This document shows, in pieces, positions 33,997 to 41,440 of a stretch of 64,000 nt of DNA. Each line of letters starts with the position of its first letter. The first letter of the stretch is position 1. A model generated the notes under the pieces. That model was not told where the DNA came from. It ran no database searches and saw only the letters and a list, made by a program, of their open reading frames with translations. Source of the DNA: an uncultured Eubacteriales bacterium. Its GTDB lineage: Bacteria; Bacillota; Clostridia; Oscillospirales; CAG-272. The stretch is taken from the NCBI GenBank assembly GCA_900546695.1, contig URDX01000007.1, positions 1-64,000 of the forward strand. The letters are read 5' to 3'. The position numbers were made by a program, and so were the translations under genes.

Positions 33997-35410
33997 ATGA
34001 TTCGTGATATTTCTCCTTTATTGAAATTTCTTTCGCTAATCTTGCGTATAAATTGTCATCGTATGTTTGCATATTCAAGCATAAAACTAATGAAATATTG
34101 ATAATACTCCTCTGTAATTCACAAAATTCATTGTCAGGGTGAGTTATGTCACCATTTTTCATTAGTGAATTATAATAACAATCCCCTCCGCACAAATATC
34201 TTATATCGCAATCTTTACATTGTTCGATGCTGTCAACGGTTATACCTTCAAAAAATTTAAGATTAACTTTCTTTGATGCCAAATCACCAATTATAAAGTC
34301 TGAATATCCGACAAGACTATCACATGGATAAATAGTCCCATCCGGGCAAATTGTCATTTTATTGATTCCTGCATTGCACCTTTGCCAAACTAGACTTCCA
34401 AGAATAATTCTCTTAATCAATTGTCCAAATTGATCATTATCATTAATAATCATTCTGAGGAAGGTTAAATCTTTCTCCTTAAATGTTGCCAGTAAAAACT
34501 TTGATAATTTTTTATACTCACAAACAATTTTCTCAATACAATATTCTCCTTTGCTACGCACTAGACGTATCTGCACACTTTTAAATCCTAAACTATACAA
34601 ATGATTAATTATACTAACAAAATCACAATTTTCGTTTGTTGCTGCACACAAGCCCCATATATGTTTAAATTTTTTGCTAACATTTTTATTACTTTGTATA
34701 AGCTTTATCCCCTTAACCACAGTGTCATACGTACCTCTCCCATCAGCAAATACTCTGTTAGAATCATTATCGTCTTTTTCACCATCAAGGCTTATACCTA
34801 TAGACACATTATGAGCACTTAAATATTCGATTATTTCGTCAGTTAAAAGCGAGGCATTTGTACACAACCATATGGATATATTTTTCCCGGTTTGAGCACT
34901 AATGCTCTCACAATATTCAATAGTTTCTCTGATGATTGGGAAGCCCAACAACGGTTCGCCACCGCTCACAAAATCTATTCTGTATTGTTTCGCGTTCGGA
35001 AAAAAGTCATAAAAAAAGCAAGACAACATTTTCAACAAATTTTCTTTAGTAAATGCCCTTTCAACGCCGCCAAAGCAATCACCATGATTTCCAAAGCAAT
35101 ATCTACACCTAAAGTTACAACTATACACAGGGGCAAATGACAAATATGCAACGTCATTTTGAAAAATATTTTTCTTGACAATAGTATAATATTTTCGAGA
35201 AATCATACCGCAACATATTAATTCTTCAATATATTCATTTTCCTCATCATTCAATACTTGCCCATAAAGATATTTTTTTATTATAAAATATATTCTTTTA
35301 GTCAGTTGTACAAGCGCCCCATTTGTCAAATTATACATATAGAAATCTTGATTATAAGAAAACAAATAATAGTTGTCTTTTAAATCATCGTTATTATTAA
35401 TATACTCCAT
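33989..35410 (-). CDS. Radical SAM/SPASM peptide-modifying enzyme, first
   Basis: The start at 35410 (MEYINNNDDLKDNYYLFSYN) overlaps the ACP gene by 14 bp; the longer frame lacks a better start. The 473-residue protein has an N-terminal 90-residue region like the precursor-recognition part of peptide maturases. It has the motif CNFRCRYC (Cys98, 102, 105), SGGEPLLGF near 145, and a SPASM-type tail (CPDGTIYPC, CKDC, CGGDC, final Cys) that should hold two further iron-sulfur clusters. This matches maturases of ranthipeptides and anaerobic sulfatase-like enzymes. With the peptide, ACP and second radical SAM gene it forms one AT-rich operon. The likely substrate is the 38-residue Cys-rich peptide. 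Confidence 0.92.
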   Translation of the reverse strand: MEYINNNDDLKDNYYLFSYNQDFYMYNLTNGALVQLTKRIYFIIKKYLYGQVLNDEENEYIEELICCGMISRKYYTIVKKNIFQNDVAYLSFAPVYSCNFRCRYCFGNHGDCFGGVERAFTKENLLKMLSCFFYDFFPNAKQYRIDFVSGGEPLLGFPIIRETIEYCESISAQTGKNISIWLCTNASLLTDEIIEYLSAHNVSIGISLDGEKDDNDSNRVFADGRGTYDTVVKGIKLIQSNKNVSKKFKHIWGLCAATNENCDFVSIINHLYSLGFKSVQIRLVRSKGEYCIEKIVCEYKKLSKFLLATFKEKDLTFLRMIINDNDQFGQLIKRIILGSLVWQRCNAGINKMTICPDGTIYPCDSLVGYSDFIIGDLASKKVNLKFFEGITVDSIEQCKDCDIRYLCGGDCYYNSLMKNGDITHPDNEFCELQRSIINISLVLCLNMQTYDDNLYARLAKEISIKEKYHESYG

Positions 35411-35711
35411 TTTGACCGTCACCTGCCTTATTATCGACGATTCGTTTTGAATCCAACAGATAATCATATAGGTCTTGGATAGTGTTGATTTCAATATCGA
35501 ATTCAAAAGTAATATCATACAATTCTTCTACTCGAACAATCAATTCAACAAAATCTATGGAAGACAAATCCAAACTATCCGTGCCAACTCCATAGCCAAG
35601 ATGAGTATTAAGAGTAATTGGCATCCATAAATTATCCACTTCAAATATTTTCTTTAATATTGACTCAATATCAATTAAAAAATCCTCAACCTGAACCACG
35701 TTATTATCCAT
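35397..35711 (-). CDS. Acyl carrier-like protein of the peptide locus
   Basis: The 104-residue acidic protein has carrier-domain helices with SLDLSSIDFVELIVRVEELY at about residues 45-64; a Ser just before IDF is the expected phosphopantetheine site. Upstream of it, the first helix (ILKKIFEVDNLWMPI) is longer than in fatty-acid ACPs. Carrier-related proteins are known in some clostridial radical SAM peptide clusters (for example CLI_3235-type systems). It is directly upstream of, and overlaps by 14 bp, the first radical SAM gene. GGTGGAGC precedes ATG 35711. It may hold an acyl or aminoacyl group to be placed on the peptide, which is inference. Confidence 0.85.
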   Translation of the reverse strand: MDNNVVQVEDFLIDIESILKKIFEVDNLWMPITLNTHLGYGVGTDSLDLSSIDFVELIVRVEELYDITFEFDIEINTIQDLYDYLLDSKRIVDNKAGDGQNGVY

Positions 35712-35795
35712 TGCTCCACCTTTATTTTATATACTTCATAAACCCATACTGTTCATCCGGATATGAAAAAATTGTTTAATATTAACATTAGTAAT

Positions 35796-35854
35796 ATTCC
35801 CCCTTCAAATTAAGAGAATAATATGTACTCAACTTTAATTTTTGAAGGGGGAAT
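35796..35854 (-). terminator. Hairpin between peptide gene and ACP/radical SAM genes
   Basis: ATTCCCCCTTCAAATTAAG and CTTTAATTTTTGAAGGGGGAAT (with small bulges) form a long stem around a 17-base loop. It lies after the peptide gene and before the ACP gene on the same strand. Such hairpins in RiPP operons give high precursor and low enzyme expression, by partial termination or mRNA stabilisation. Confidence 0.7.
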
Positions 35855-35908
35855 GTCAGCGAACATGGAATCAGTCATTAATAACATTTGACTGTTTATT
35901 CATTCCCG

Positions 35909-36025
35909 TTAGCATTTCTTATACCCGGCTGCATGCTTCGTACTCCCGGCGCAACAACAATGTGCAACAATCACAATTTCCTTAAGAAGTTTCTTGGAAA
36001 TCGGTCTGCCCTTTTTGGTCTTCAT
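35909..36025 (-). CDS. Candidate RiPP precursor peptide, 38 residues, Cys-rich C-terminus
   Basis: ATG at 36025 stands eight bases after a perfect AGGAGG and encodes 38 residues. The basic start MKTKKGRPISKKLLKE is followed by IVIVAH and the segment CCCAGSTKHAAGYKKC, ending TAA. Three adjacent Cys, one Ser, one Thr, a GxxxG-type spacing and a terminal Cys fit a leader-core layout. Its position between a signal-peptidase-like gene and the ACP/radical SAM genes, and the hairpin behind it, strengthen the call. The cores of CLI_3235-class peptides are also Cys-rich, but this sequence is not one I recognise. Modification sites and the cleavage point are unknown; GA or AH before CCC is a guess. Confidence 0.75.
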   Translation of the reverse strand: MKTKKGRPISKKLLKEIVIVAHCCCAGSTKHAAGYKKC

Positions 36026-36144
36026 ACTCTAAACCTCCTTTCGTAACCTTTTATGTCAATCGATTTCCTGCCTTTTAAGGTTAAACCGATATAACACGCC
36101 AATCTGTAACAAATTTACACAACTGTATCCGGAGAATTTTAATA

Positions 36145-36414
36145 TTACTCAATTACTCTTCCGATAATTTTATCTACACGAACAGCAAAGCTATCCGGTT
36201 CGAGACAATTGTCGCCCTTTGTTTTTATAAATGAATAACCATTTCTTGTGTTAATCACCTTAATGATTCGATGACAAATAATCAATTCACCGACTTTAAA
36301 TACAACAATATCATCCGGATACACTTTCCCGTCTTTTACAGCTTCCACTTTATACATGTTGCCATTCTGCAGCGTTGGCAGCATGCTATCCCCTTTCGCA
36401 ATGATATACACCAC
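36145..36414 (-). CDS. Small S26-like signal peptidase (SipW-type Ser/His) of the peptide locus
   Basis: The 89-residue protein, probably started by GTG at 36414 after GAGGG, has the type I signal-peptidase blocks AKGDSMLPTL (catalytic Ser), YPDDIVVF, ICHRII (His) and IKTKGDN with a later Asp. The His in place of the bacterial Lys is typical of the SipW/archaeal class. There is no obvious membrane segment, which is odd for this family. It lies between the ABC pair and the precursor gene, so it may trim the peptide leader during export. A truncated copy is at 28381..28518. Confidence 0.8.
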   Translation of the reverse strand: MVYIIAKGDSMLPTLQNGNMYKVEAVKDGKVYPDDIVVFKVGELIICHRIIKVINTRNGYSFIKTKGDNCLEPDSFAVRVDKIIGRVIE

Positions 36415-36440
36415 TATCCCTCACATTTCGCAAAAATGGA

Positions 36441-38033
36441 TCAATTTTTGGACTCAATCAGCACACGTTTATCTGCGCACTCCGTAAGCGACGGCCGATG
36501 TGTTATAAACAAAATCGTTTTGTCGCTGTCTTTAATATACCTCTCGACCGTTTTTATCGCCCTGGCATCCAGATTATTTTCCGGTTCATCCAGAAAAACA
36601 ACGGGCGAATCCTTAACAATTGCACGGATAAGTGATATCTTTTGTTTTTCGCCGCCCGACAGCTCATTACCGCCGCAGGTGACCGCCCTATCATAGAGAT
36701 AAGATATTTCAAATCTGTCGAGCAGCATTTTCACGGTCGAATCATCTATTGAGGGATTTGCGATTTTAATATTATCAGGAACGCTGCCGCTGAACAGATA
36801 CGGATCCTGCGGAGCATAGGCAACCATCGCACGCAGATCCGTGATGCTGAGATCCGACATACTTTTGCCGCTCAAGCTTATACTTCCCTTATAATTATCA
36901 ATAAACCCCAGCAAGATTTTTAAAAGCGTAGACTTTCCGCTTCCGTTGTCGCCGCATATTGCGACCTTATCTCCTGCGTTCACGAGAAAAGACAGGGATT
37001 TTATCACCTGCTTATCCCCATAAGAAAAGCTCAGCTGCGAAACGGAAAGGTCGTTAAACTCACCGATATGCTCGCCGCCCGTGCTTTCCTCATCGTTATA
37101 AAAGAATTCGAGCCTTTCCGCGATATTGTCTATGATTGGGATCTCACGAACGATCTCGTTTATTCTTCCGATAATGGAATTAAGCACGGAATAATATCCC
37201 ATCATCGCGGTAATTGCACCCAAAGAAATATCGCCCCTCGCCGCAAGATATGTACCTACGAACAGAACAACGAGCAGACAGCCGTTATCCACAAATGAGT
37301 TTACGAATTTAGAGCCGAGGGAAAGACGCATGCTCTTTTTCTGCGTGTTTTGAAAAAACGAGCGATAGAGCTTATCAAGGAGCCCGAGATACTTATCCCC
37401 CACCCCCATAAAAACTACATTGCACGGTCTTTCGCATATCTCCGTCTCATAGGAATGAACTCTCGATGTATACTCTCTATCCTCCTTGTGATATTTTCGC
37501 ACATACTTATTGGTCAGTATGGGAACAACAAATTTCACCAGCGAGACCGACACCGTTATAACGGTATAGCTAATGCTTATGCGAGTGACGTTTATCAAAA
37601 GATAGATCAGCGTAGACGGTATGGCAAGTCCCATGGATATAACATTATTAAGCTCCTGCCACAGATCATTCGGATCCTCATCGAGCCTCACAAGCATATC
37701 ACCCGCATCTATTTTTGAAGCGGATACAAAATTCTTGCCGAGAAATTTGGATAATACCGTTCTGTCATGCGCCAGAGAATTCCTGACGAGAATTATGTCC
37801 TCGACATAATAGACGGCGGGTATGACCAAAACCGTTATAACAAGAGCCCGCGCTAATGAAAGGACATTTTCAAGCCCGGCGGGAATATCGAGCGAAAAGA
37901 CGGCATCGGTGAATTTTCCGAACACCCCCGAAGAAAACACGGACAAAACTCCGCTCAAGCTCGTTATTATCGTGTCAAGTAAAATCGGAAACCACACAAA
38001 TTTAAAGACATCTCTGTATATTTTACTTTTCAC
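36441..38033 (-). CDS. ABC exporter half-transporter (530 residues), partner of 38023..39609
   Basis: This shorter exporter belongs to a different subfamily from the 600-residue ones. Six hydrophobic segments precede an ATPase with Walker A GDNGSGKST (near 358), Q-loop YAPQDPYLFSGS, signature LSGGEKQK (near 454) and Walker B VVFLDEPENNLD, where ENN replaces the usual TSA. GTG at 38033 overlaps the upstream exporter gene by 11 bp, so the two are translationally coupled and probably form a heterodimer. It immediately precedes the signal-peptidase-like and precursor genes and is the best candidate for exporting the mature peptide. Confidence 0.88.
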   Translation of the reverse strand: MKSKIYRDVFKFVWFPILLDTIITSLSGVLSVFSSGVFGKFTDAVFSLDIPAGLENVLSLARALVITVLVIPAVYYVEDIILVRNSLAHDRTVLSKFLGKNFVSASKIDAGDMLVRLDEDPNDLWQELNNVISMGLAIPSTLIYLLINVTRISISYTVITVSVSLVKFVVPILTNKYVRKYHKEDREYTSRVHSYETEICERPCNVVFMGVGDKYLGLLDKLYRSFFQNTQKKSMRLSLGSKFVNSFVDNGCLLVVLFVGTYLAARGDISLGAITAMMGYYSVLNSIIGRINEIVREIPIIDNIAERLEFFYNDEESTGGEHIGEFNDLSVSQLSFSYGDKQVIKSLSFLVNAGDKVAICGDNGSGKSTLLKILLGFIDNYKGSISLSGKSMSDLSITDLRAMVAYAPQDPYLFSGSVPDNIKIANPSIDDSTVKMLLDRFEISYLYDRAVTCGGNELSGGEKQKISLIRAIVKDSPVVFLDEPENNLDARAIKTVERYIKDSDKTILFITHRPSLTECADKRVLIESKN

Positions 38034-39609
38034 GTATGACCCGTCCTTCCCCTACCTCATAAACCGTTTTCGCAAGATCCGTCAAACTTTCCTCGTGAGT
38101 TATGATGATCGTTCCGCGTGTGCGCTCAGAGAGCAGCCTGCGAAGGATATCACAGCCGTTTTTATCAAGAGAATTTGTCGGCTCATCCAGAATCATCAGT
38201 TGTGGGTCGCATGCAAACGCCAGTGAAAGAAATACCTTCTTTCTCTCTCCGCCCGACAGACTCCCTATCGTCTGTGACAATATACCCTCGCCGATATTAA
38301 ACATACCTAAAACAGCGAACGCCGTCTCTGATGCAGCCTCATCGAGAACCATGCCAAACAGCTCCCCGGGTGTCAGATTATACGGCGGATCTTCCTGCGT
38401 CAGATAGAATATCTTGTGCGGAAAGTTGTCGTAACCGATATCCTTCGGCGCTACTCCGCCGACGCATATATCTCCCCCATCGCAGTTGACTATCCCCAGC
38501 AGCAGCCTTACTATTGTGGATTTTCCCGCGCCGTTCACGCCCCTGAAAACCGTAATGCCATCCGAGTCAATGCTAAGATCCGCTTCATTCAATATCTGCT
38601 TATCGCCTAAAGTACAAGAAACCTTCTTAAACCGTACGTCTGTATTATCCGACAGCAGGTCGTTCTTTTTGCTTTCCGCGCCGAATCGCGACATTCTTTT
38701 CTCTGCAACACGGACAAGCTCAAATTCGGGAATCAGACCGAACATCGAGCTTACAGATGAATACAGACTTCCCGACAAAGCGATAGCCTGTATCCCGGCT
38801 TCGACGGTAATGTGCTTCGTAATAACAAACAGCCCGACAATGGCATATGTACCGTATGTCAAGGCATTTGAAACAACGCCCGATATGGCAGTCTCCGTGC
38901 GATATGTCGCCTGAAGCCTATCGGCGATCTTTCGCATTTTGCGATGCAGAAGCTTCATCCGCCCCATAGACCATGCGGTAAGATCAAATAATTTTATCGT
39001 TGCAAAGCCGTTGTAACACTCCAATGCGCAGTTTGAAATCTGACCTTCCGTCTCCTTGCAGCTCGTATCCAGCTTCCCGCAAAAGAACCTGATATACAGC
39101 GGCGGAATGATCTGAATAACCGAAACGCCCAGCATTATGCCCGCAAGTATCGGAAATTGAATACACAAATATGTCAGATAAGCCACTATCGTGACAACGG
39201 TGGAAATAAGAGAAGGGTACAGATCTACGTACTTAGATGTGACCTTCCCGAAATCGCTGTTTAATACTACCCCGGCTTCGCCTGCCGTAGAACGATACAA
39301 AAAATCAAGCGGAGATGATAAGTACCGTTTGTATAAAAGCATCTTGCATGTATGAAGAGAATTTGAGACCTTTTTTTGATACAGATAACCCGTAACAAGG
39401 TCAAATATATTAAACACCAAAAGAATCGCTAAAATCGTCAGGCTGTTGTTTATAACCTCGCGATAATCACCGCGTGTGGCGGAATCCACCACATCAGCCA
39501 TCAATCTTGCATTTACTATCCCGATCGGCACTGACACAAGCTTTAATAATGTCGATGCAACGCTCACGGGCTTTAAAACAGAGAAAAATATATCTTTTGT
39601 TCTTTCCAT
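38023..39609 (-). CDS. ABC exporter half-transporter (528 residues), partner of 36441..38033
   Basis: The start at 39609 (MERTKDIFFSVLKPVSVAST) has AAAGGCGG upstream. Six hydrophobic segments are followed by an ATPase with Walker A GVNGAGKST (near 355), Q-loop LTQEDPPYN, signature LSGGERKK (near 449) and Walker B LMILDEPTNSLDK. The final switch His is in TIIITHE. It is the first gene of the peptide operon. The 200-bp gap upstream holds a dispersed repeat (39640..39735) but no clear promoter. Confidence 0.88.
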   Translation of the reverse strand: MERTKDIFFSVLKPVSVASTLLKLVSVPIGIVNARLMADVVDSATRGDYREVINNSLTILAILLVFNIFDLVTGYLYQKKVSNSLHTCKMLLYKRYLSSPLDFLYRSTAGEAGVVLNSDFGKVTSKYVDLYPSLISTVVTIVAYLTYLCIQFPILAGIMLGVSVIQIIPPLYIRFFCGKLDTSCKETEGQISNCALECYNGFATIKLFDLTAWSMGRMKLLHRKMRKIADRLQATYRTETAISGVVSNALTYGTYAIVGLFVITKHITVEAGIQAIALSGSLYSSVSSMFGLIPEFELVRVAEKRMSRFGAESKKNDLLSDNTDVRFKKVSCTLGDKQILNEADLSIDSDGITVFRGVNGAGKSTIVRLLLGIVNCDGGDICVGGVAPKDIGYDNFPHKIFYLTQEDPPYNLTPGELFGMVLDEAASETAFAVLGMFNIGEGILSQTIGSLSGGERKKVFLSLAFACDPQLMILDEPTNSLDKNGCDILRRLLSERTRGTIIITHEESLTDLAKTVYEVGEGRVIREK

Positions 39610-39639
39610 CAAAACCGCCTTTGAAATATGGATATCTCG

Positions 39640-39735
39640 CTGCAGCTCGGGTCTGCATTGCTGCGAAAGATACGAAGATGTGAAGGATATGAAGGATATG
39701 AAAGAAAAGACAGACCCTAAAGCCCACCTCTTTAT
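39640..39735. repeat. Dispersed intergenic repeat with terminator-like hairpin, copy 2
   Basis: It matches 30438..30535 nearly base for base, except for one extra GAAGGATAT unit and divergence after GACAGACCC. It lies upstream of the ABC pair and downstream of the broken repeat-protein paralogue, matching the position of copy 1 next to the intact repeat-protein gene. Confidence 0.7.
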
Positions 39736-39811
39736 TCGGATAGCAAGTCTCCGTGCAACCCCAGTTATTTTTTTATATCGCCATGTATTTGCCTAAGGTA
39801 CATTTCACGTC

Positions 39812-39938
39812 TCAGAATACATCTTTCTTAGCTTCCCTTTCACATGCATATTTTTTGTACAGCACCTCGCTTACTTCCGCTTCCCGTGCAAAATCTCTCG
39901 TACAACTTTTCATTTTTCTCCTTCGTATGCTTATCCAT
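39812..39938 (-). pseudogene. Frameshifted one-unit paralogue of the tandem-repeat protein
   Basis: ATG at 39938 with AGGAGGT upstream encodes MDKHTKEKNEKLYERF, clearly homologous to the start of 30616..31026, then goes out of frame at a TTTT run. With one T removed the protein continues AREAEVSEVLYKKYACEREAK and ends in KDVF. That gives one repeat unit plus the conserved (E)REAK tail. The unshifted frame stops at 39840 after 32 residues. It shows that the ancestral protein had a single unit, expanded to eight in the other copy. Confidence 0.8.
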
Positions 39939-40384
39939 AACAGTACCTCCTACTTTTGCAGACCGATACACGGCTCGGTATTTTTTATACGTTTTCGGCA
40001 ATGTTCTGTCGCGAAATGAGCAAATGTCACTTCGCAACGGTTACGAATCGACGCAATTATCAGGCTATAACTTTCCTCACGATTCACACTTGCGCTCTGC
40101 CACAGATGACTTGGAAGGGTATCAAATCCCCGTATTCATTTCGTTTGATTTATTATAACACAATTTCAGTTTTTGTGCTGATTTTGGCGTGAAACGTATC
40201 AATTTTGTCCTGAAATGCACCTTTTTGTAAATCGCAGGAAATCGCGTGTTTTTTTTACGGGATTTTCACACCATTTTATAGGAATCTTTGCGTAGCTGCG
40301 AGAGGAGAATTCCGTCTTTAAATTCCCCTCCCCGCTGCGAAAAGCGCCCGCGCAAAAAAGCCAGCCTCTGCAGCCTGCCTTTTC
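39939..40384 (-). repeat. Terminator-promoter module, copy P3
   Basis: It aligns with 31027..31466 over its length, including the promoter (-10 TATAAT at 40152-40157, weak -35 TCAGCA, 18-bp spacer) and a hairpin (about 40356..40384). It also keeps CCTGAAATGCACCTTTTTGT and TTTTCACACCATTTTATA. It drives the frameshifted paralogue and probably is still transcribed. Confidence 0.8.
40152..40181 (-). promoter_or_regulatory. Promoter of the broken tandem-repeat paralogue
   Basis: On the minus strand a consensus TATAAT is preceded by a weak TCAGCA after 18 bp. The conserved CAGGACAAAATTGATACGTT block lies upstream, as at the two other module copies. Confidence 0.5.
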
Positions 40385-40406
40385 AGAACGCCTTCAACAG
40401 CGGTAT

Positions 40407-40499
40407 TATTTTTCCTCGTCGGCGTTATACTCCCCCGTCGCTGTTATGCTTCCGCATCGCCGTTATACTTTCACGTCGCCGTTATACTTCCTCGTCGTA
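40407..40499. repeat. 18-19-bp tandem repeat at the end of the truncated ABC gene
   Basis: Four to five imperfect units of CGTCGCCGTTATACTTCC run from the intergenic DNA into the last codons of the truncated ABC gene (YDEEV then stop). The repeat may have arisen from the gene's own 3' end. Confidence 0.7.
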
Positions 40500-41084
40500 C
40501 AATCTTTTCTTTATCTCAAACAGTCTCTTATACTCGCCGTCGGCTTCCATCAATTCCTTATGGGAGCCCTCTTCGCAGATAACTCCATCCTTCAAGTGAA
40601 TGATTTTATCGGTCGTGACAGCGCATGAAAGGTTATGCGACACGATAATACAGGTTCTTGTTTTACTTATATCGCGTATCCCGCGAACGACCTGTTCTTC
40701 CGTTTCCGTATCAATAGCGCTTGTCGGCTCATCAAGGATTATCACACCCGAATCCTTGATGATGGATCTGTAGAGCTTTATTCGCTGCTTCTCCCCTCCC
40801 GACGGTTCTACGCCGTTTGGATACAGATATGTCAGCAATACGGTATCTAAATGATTGGGATATTTATTTACAATGCTGTCAAACCACTCATAATCTCCCG
40901 CCTTATACTTAGCTTGCAGCCCTTCATCTCCGAAAAACACATTCTCTCTGAGCGTTATCGGCAGGAGATTGCAATCCTGAAACATACTTCTATCATGTGC
41001 CATAACAAAAGCAAAGCATTTATCGCTGATTATCTTGACGGGTATCATCGGCTTCGTATTTGCGCGCTTGGCAAATTCGGCCAT
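40482..41084 (-). pseudogene. 5'-truncated ABC exporter ATPase fused to a foreign start
   Basis: The 200-residue frame contains only the second half of an ABC ATPase: Q-loop MFQDCNLLPITLRENVFF (about 35-52), signature PSGGEKQRIKLYRS and Walker B IILDEPTSAID, ending in HNLS. The membrane domain and Walker A are missing. The first 18 residues (MAEFAKRANTKPMIPVK) do not look like an ABC protein and come with their own strong promoter (41115..41143). Deletion therefore seems to have joined the start of another gene to the ATPase remnant in frame. ATP binding should be lost. Confidence 0.8.
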
Positions 41085-41114
41085 TATTATTCAAGAGTTT
41101 ACTTTCTGCTAAGA

Positions 41115-41143
41115 CTATAGCATATTTTCGCTTTTTGGTCAAT
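41115..41143 (-). promoter_or_regulatory. Promoter in front of the truncated ABC gene
   Basis: The minus strand has TTGACC and TATAGT at 17-bp spacing. Just upstream are repeated AAAAAGCG..AATA words (41125..41195) that resemble an autoregulator's operators. They may derive from the gene whose first codons are fused to the ABC remnant. Confidence 0.6.
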
Positions 41144-41357
41144 ATAAACGTATTAATTCGCACTAAAAAATATGCGTATTCGCGCTTTTTTGTCGAAAAC
41201 AGGTATTTTTTGTAACCGTAATTGATGGCGCGTGTTCTATACATGATCAACAATATTTTAAATAACTTCAACAATTTTTATCAAGCAACACCAGGTTATT
41301 TACACCACATAATATTATACCTCAACTCTCTCCGCAAGCGTTATTATTACATAATCA

Positions 41358-41386
41358 TTGACGAAATGCGGAAAATGTGTTATCCT
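41358..41386 (+). promoter_or_regulatory. Promoter of the plus-strand ABC pair
   Basis: TTGACG and TATCCT are 17 bp apart, 55 bp before the ATG at 41441. The DNA from 41150 to 41350 is AT-rich and without a supported gene. Confidence 0.65.
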
Positions 41387-41440
41387 TATACATGAAAAAT
41401 CCACGATTCGATAATTTCTCCGAAAAAACAGAAGGTACAC

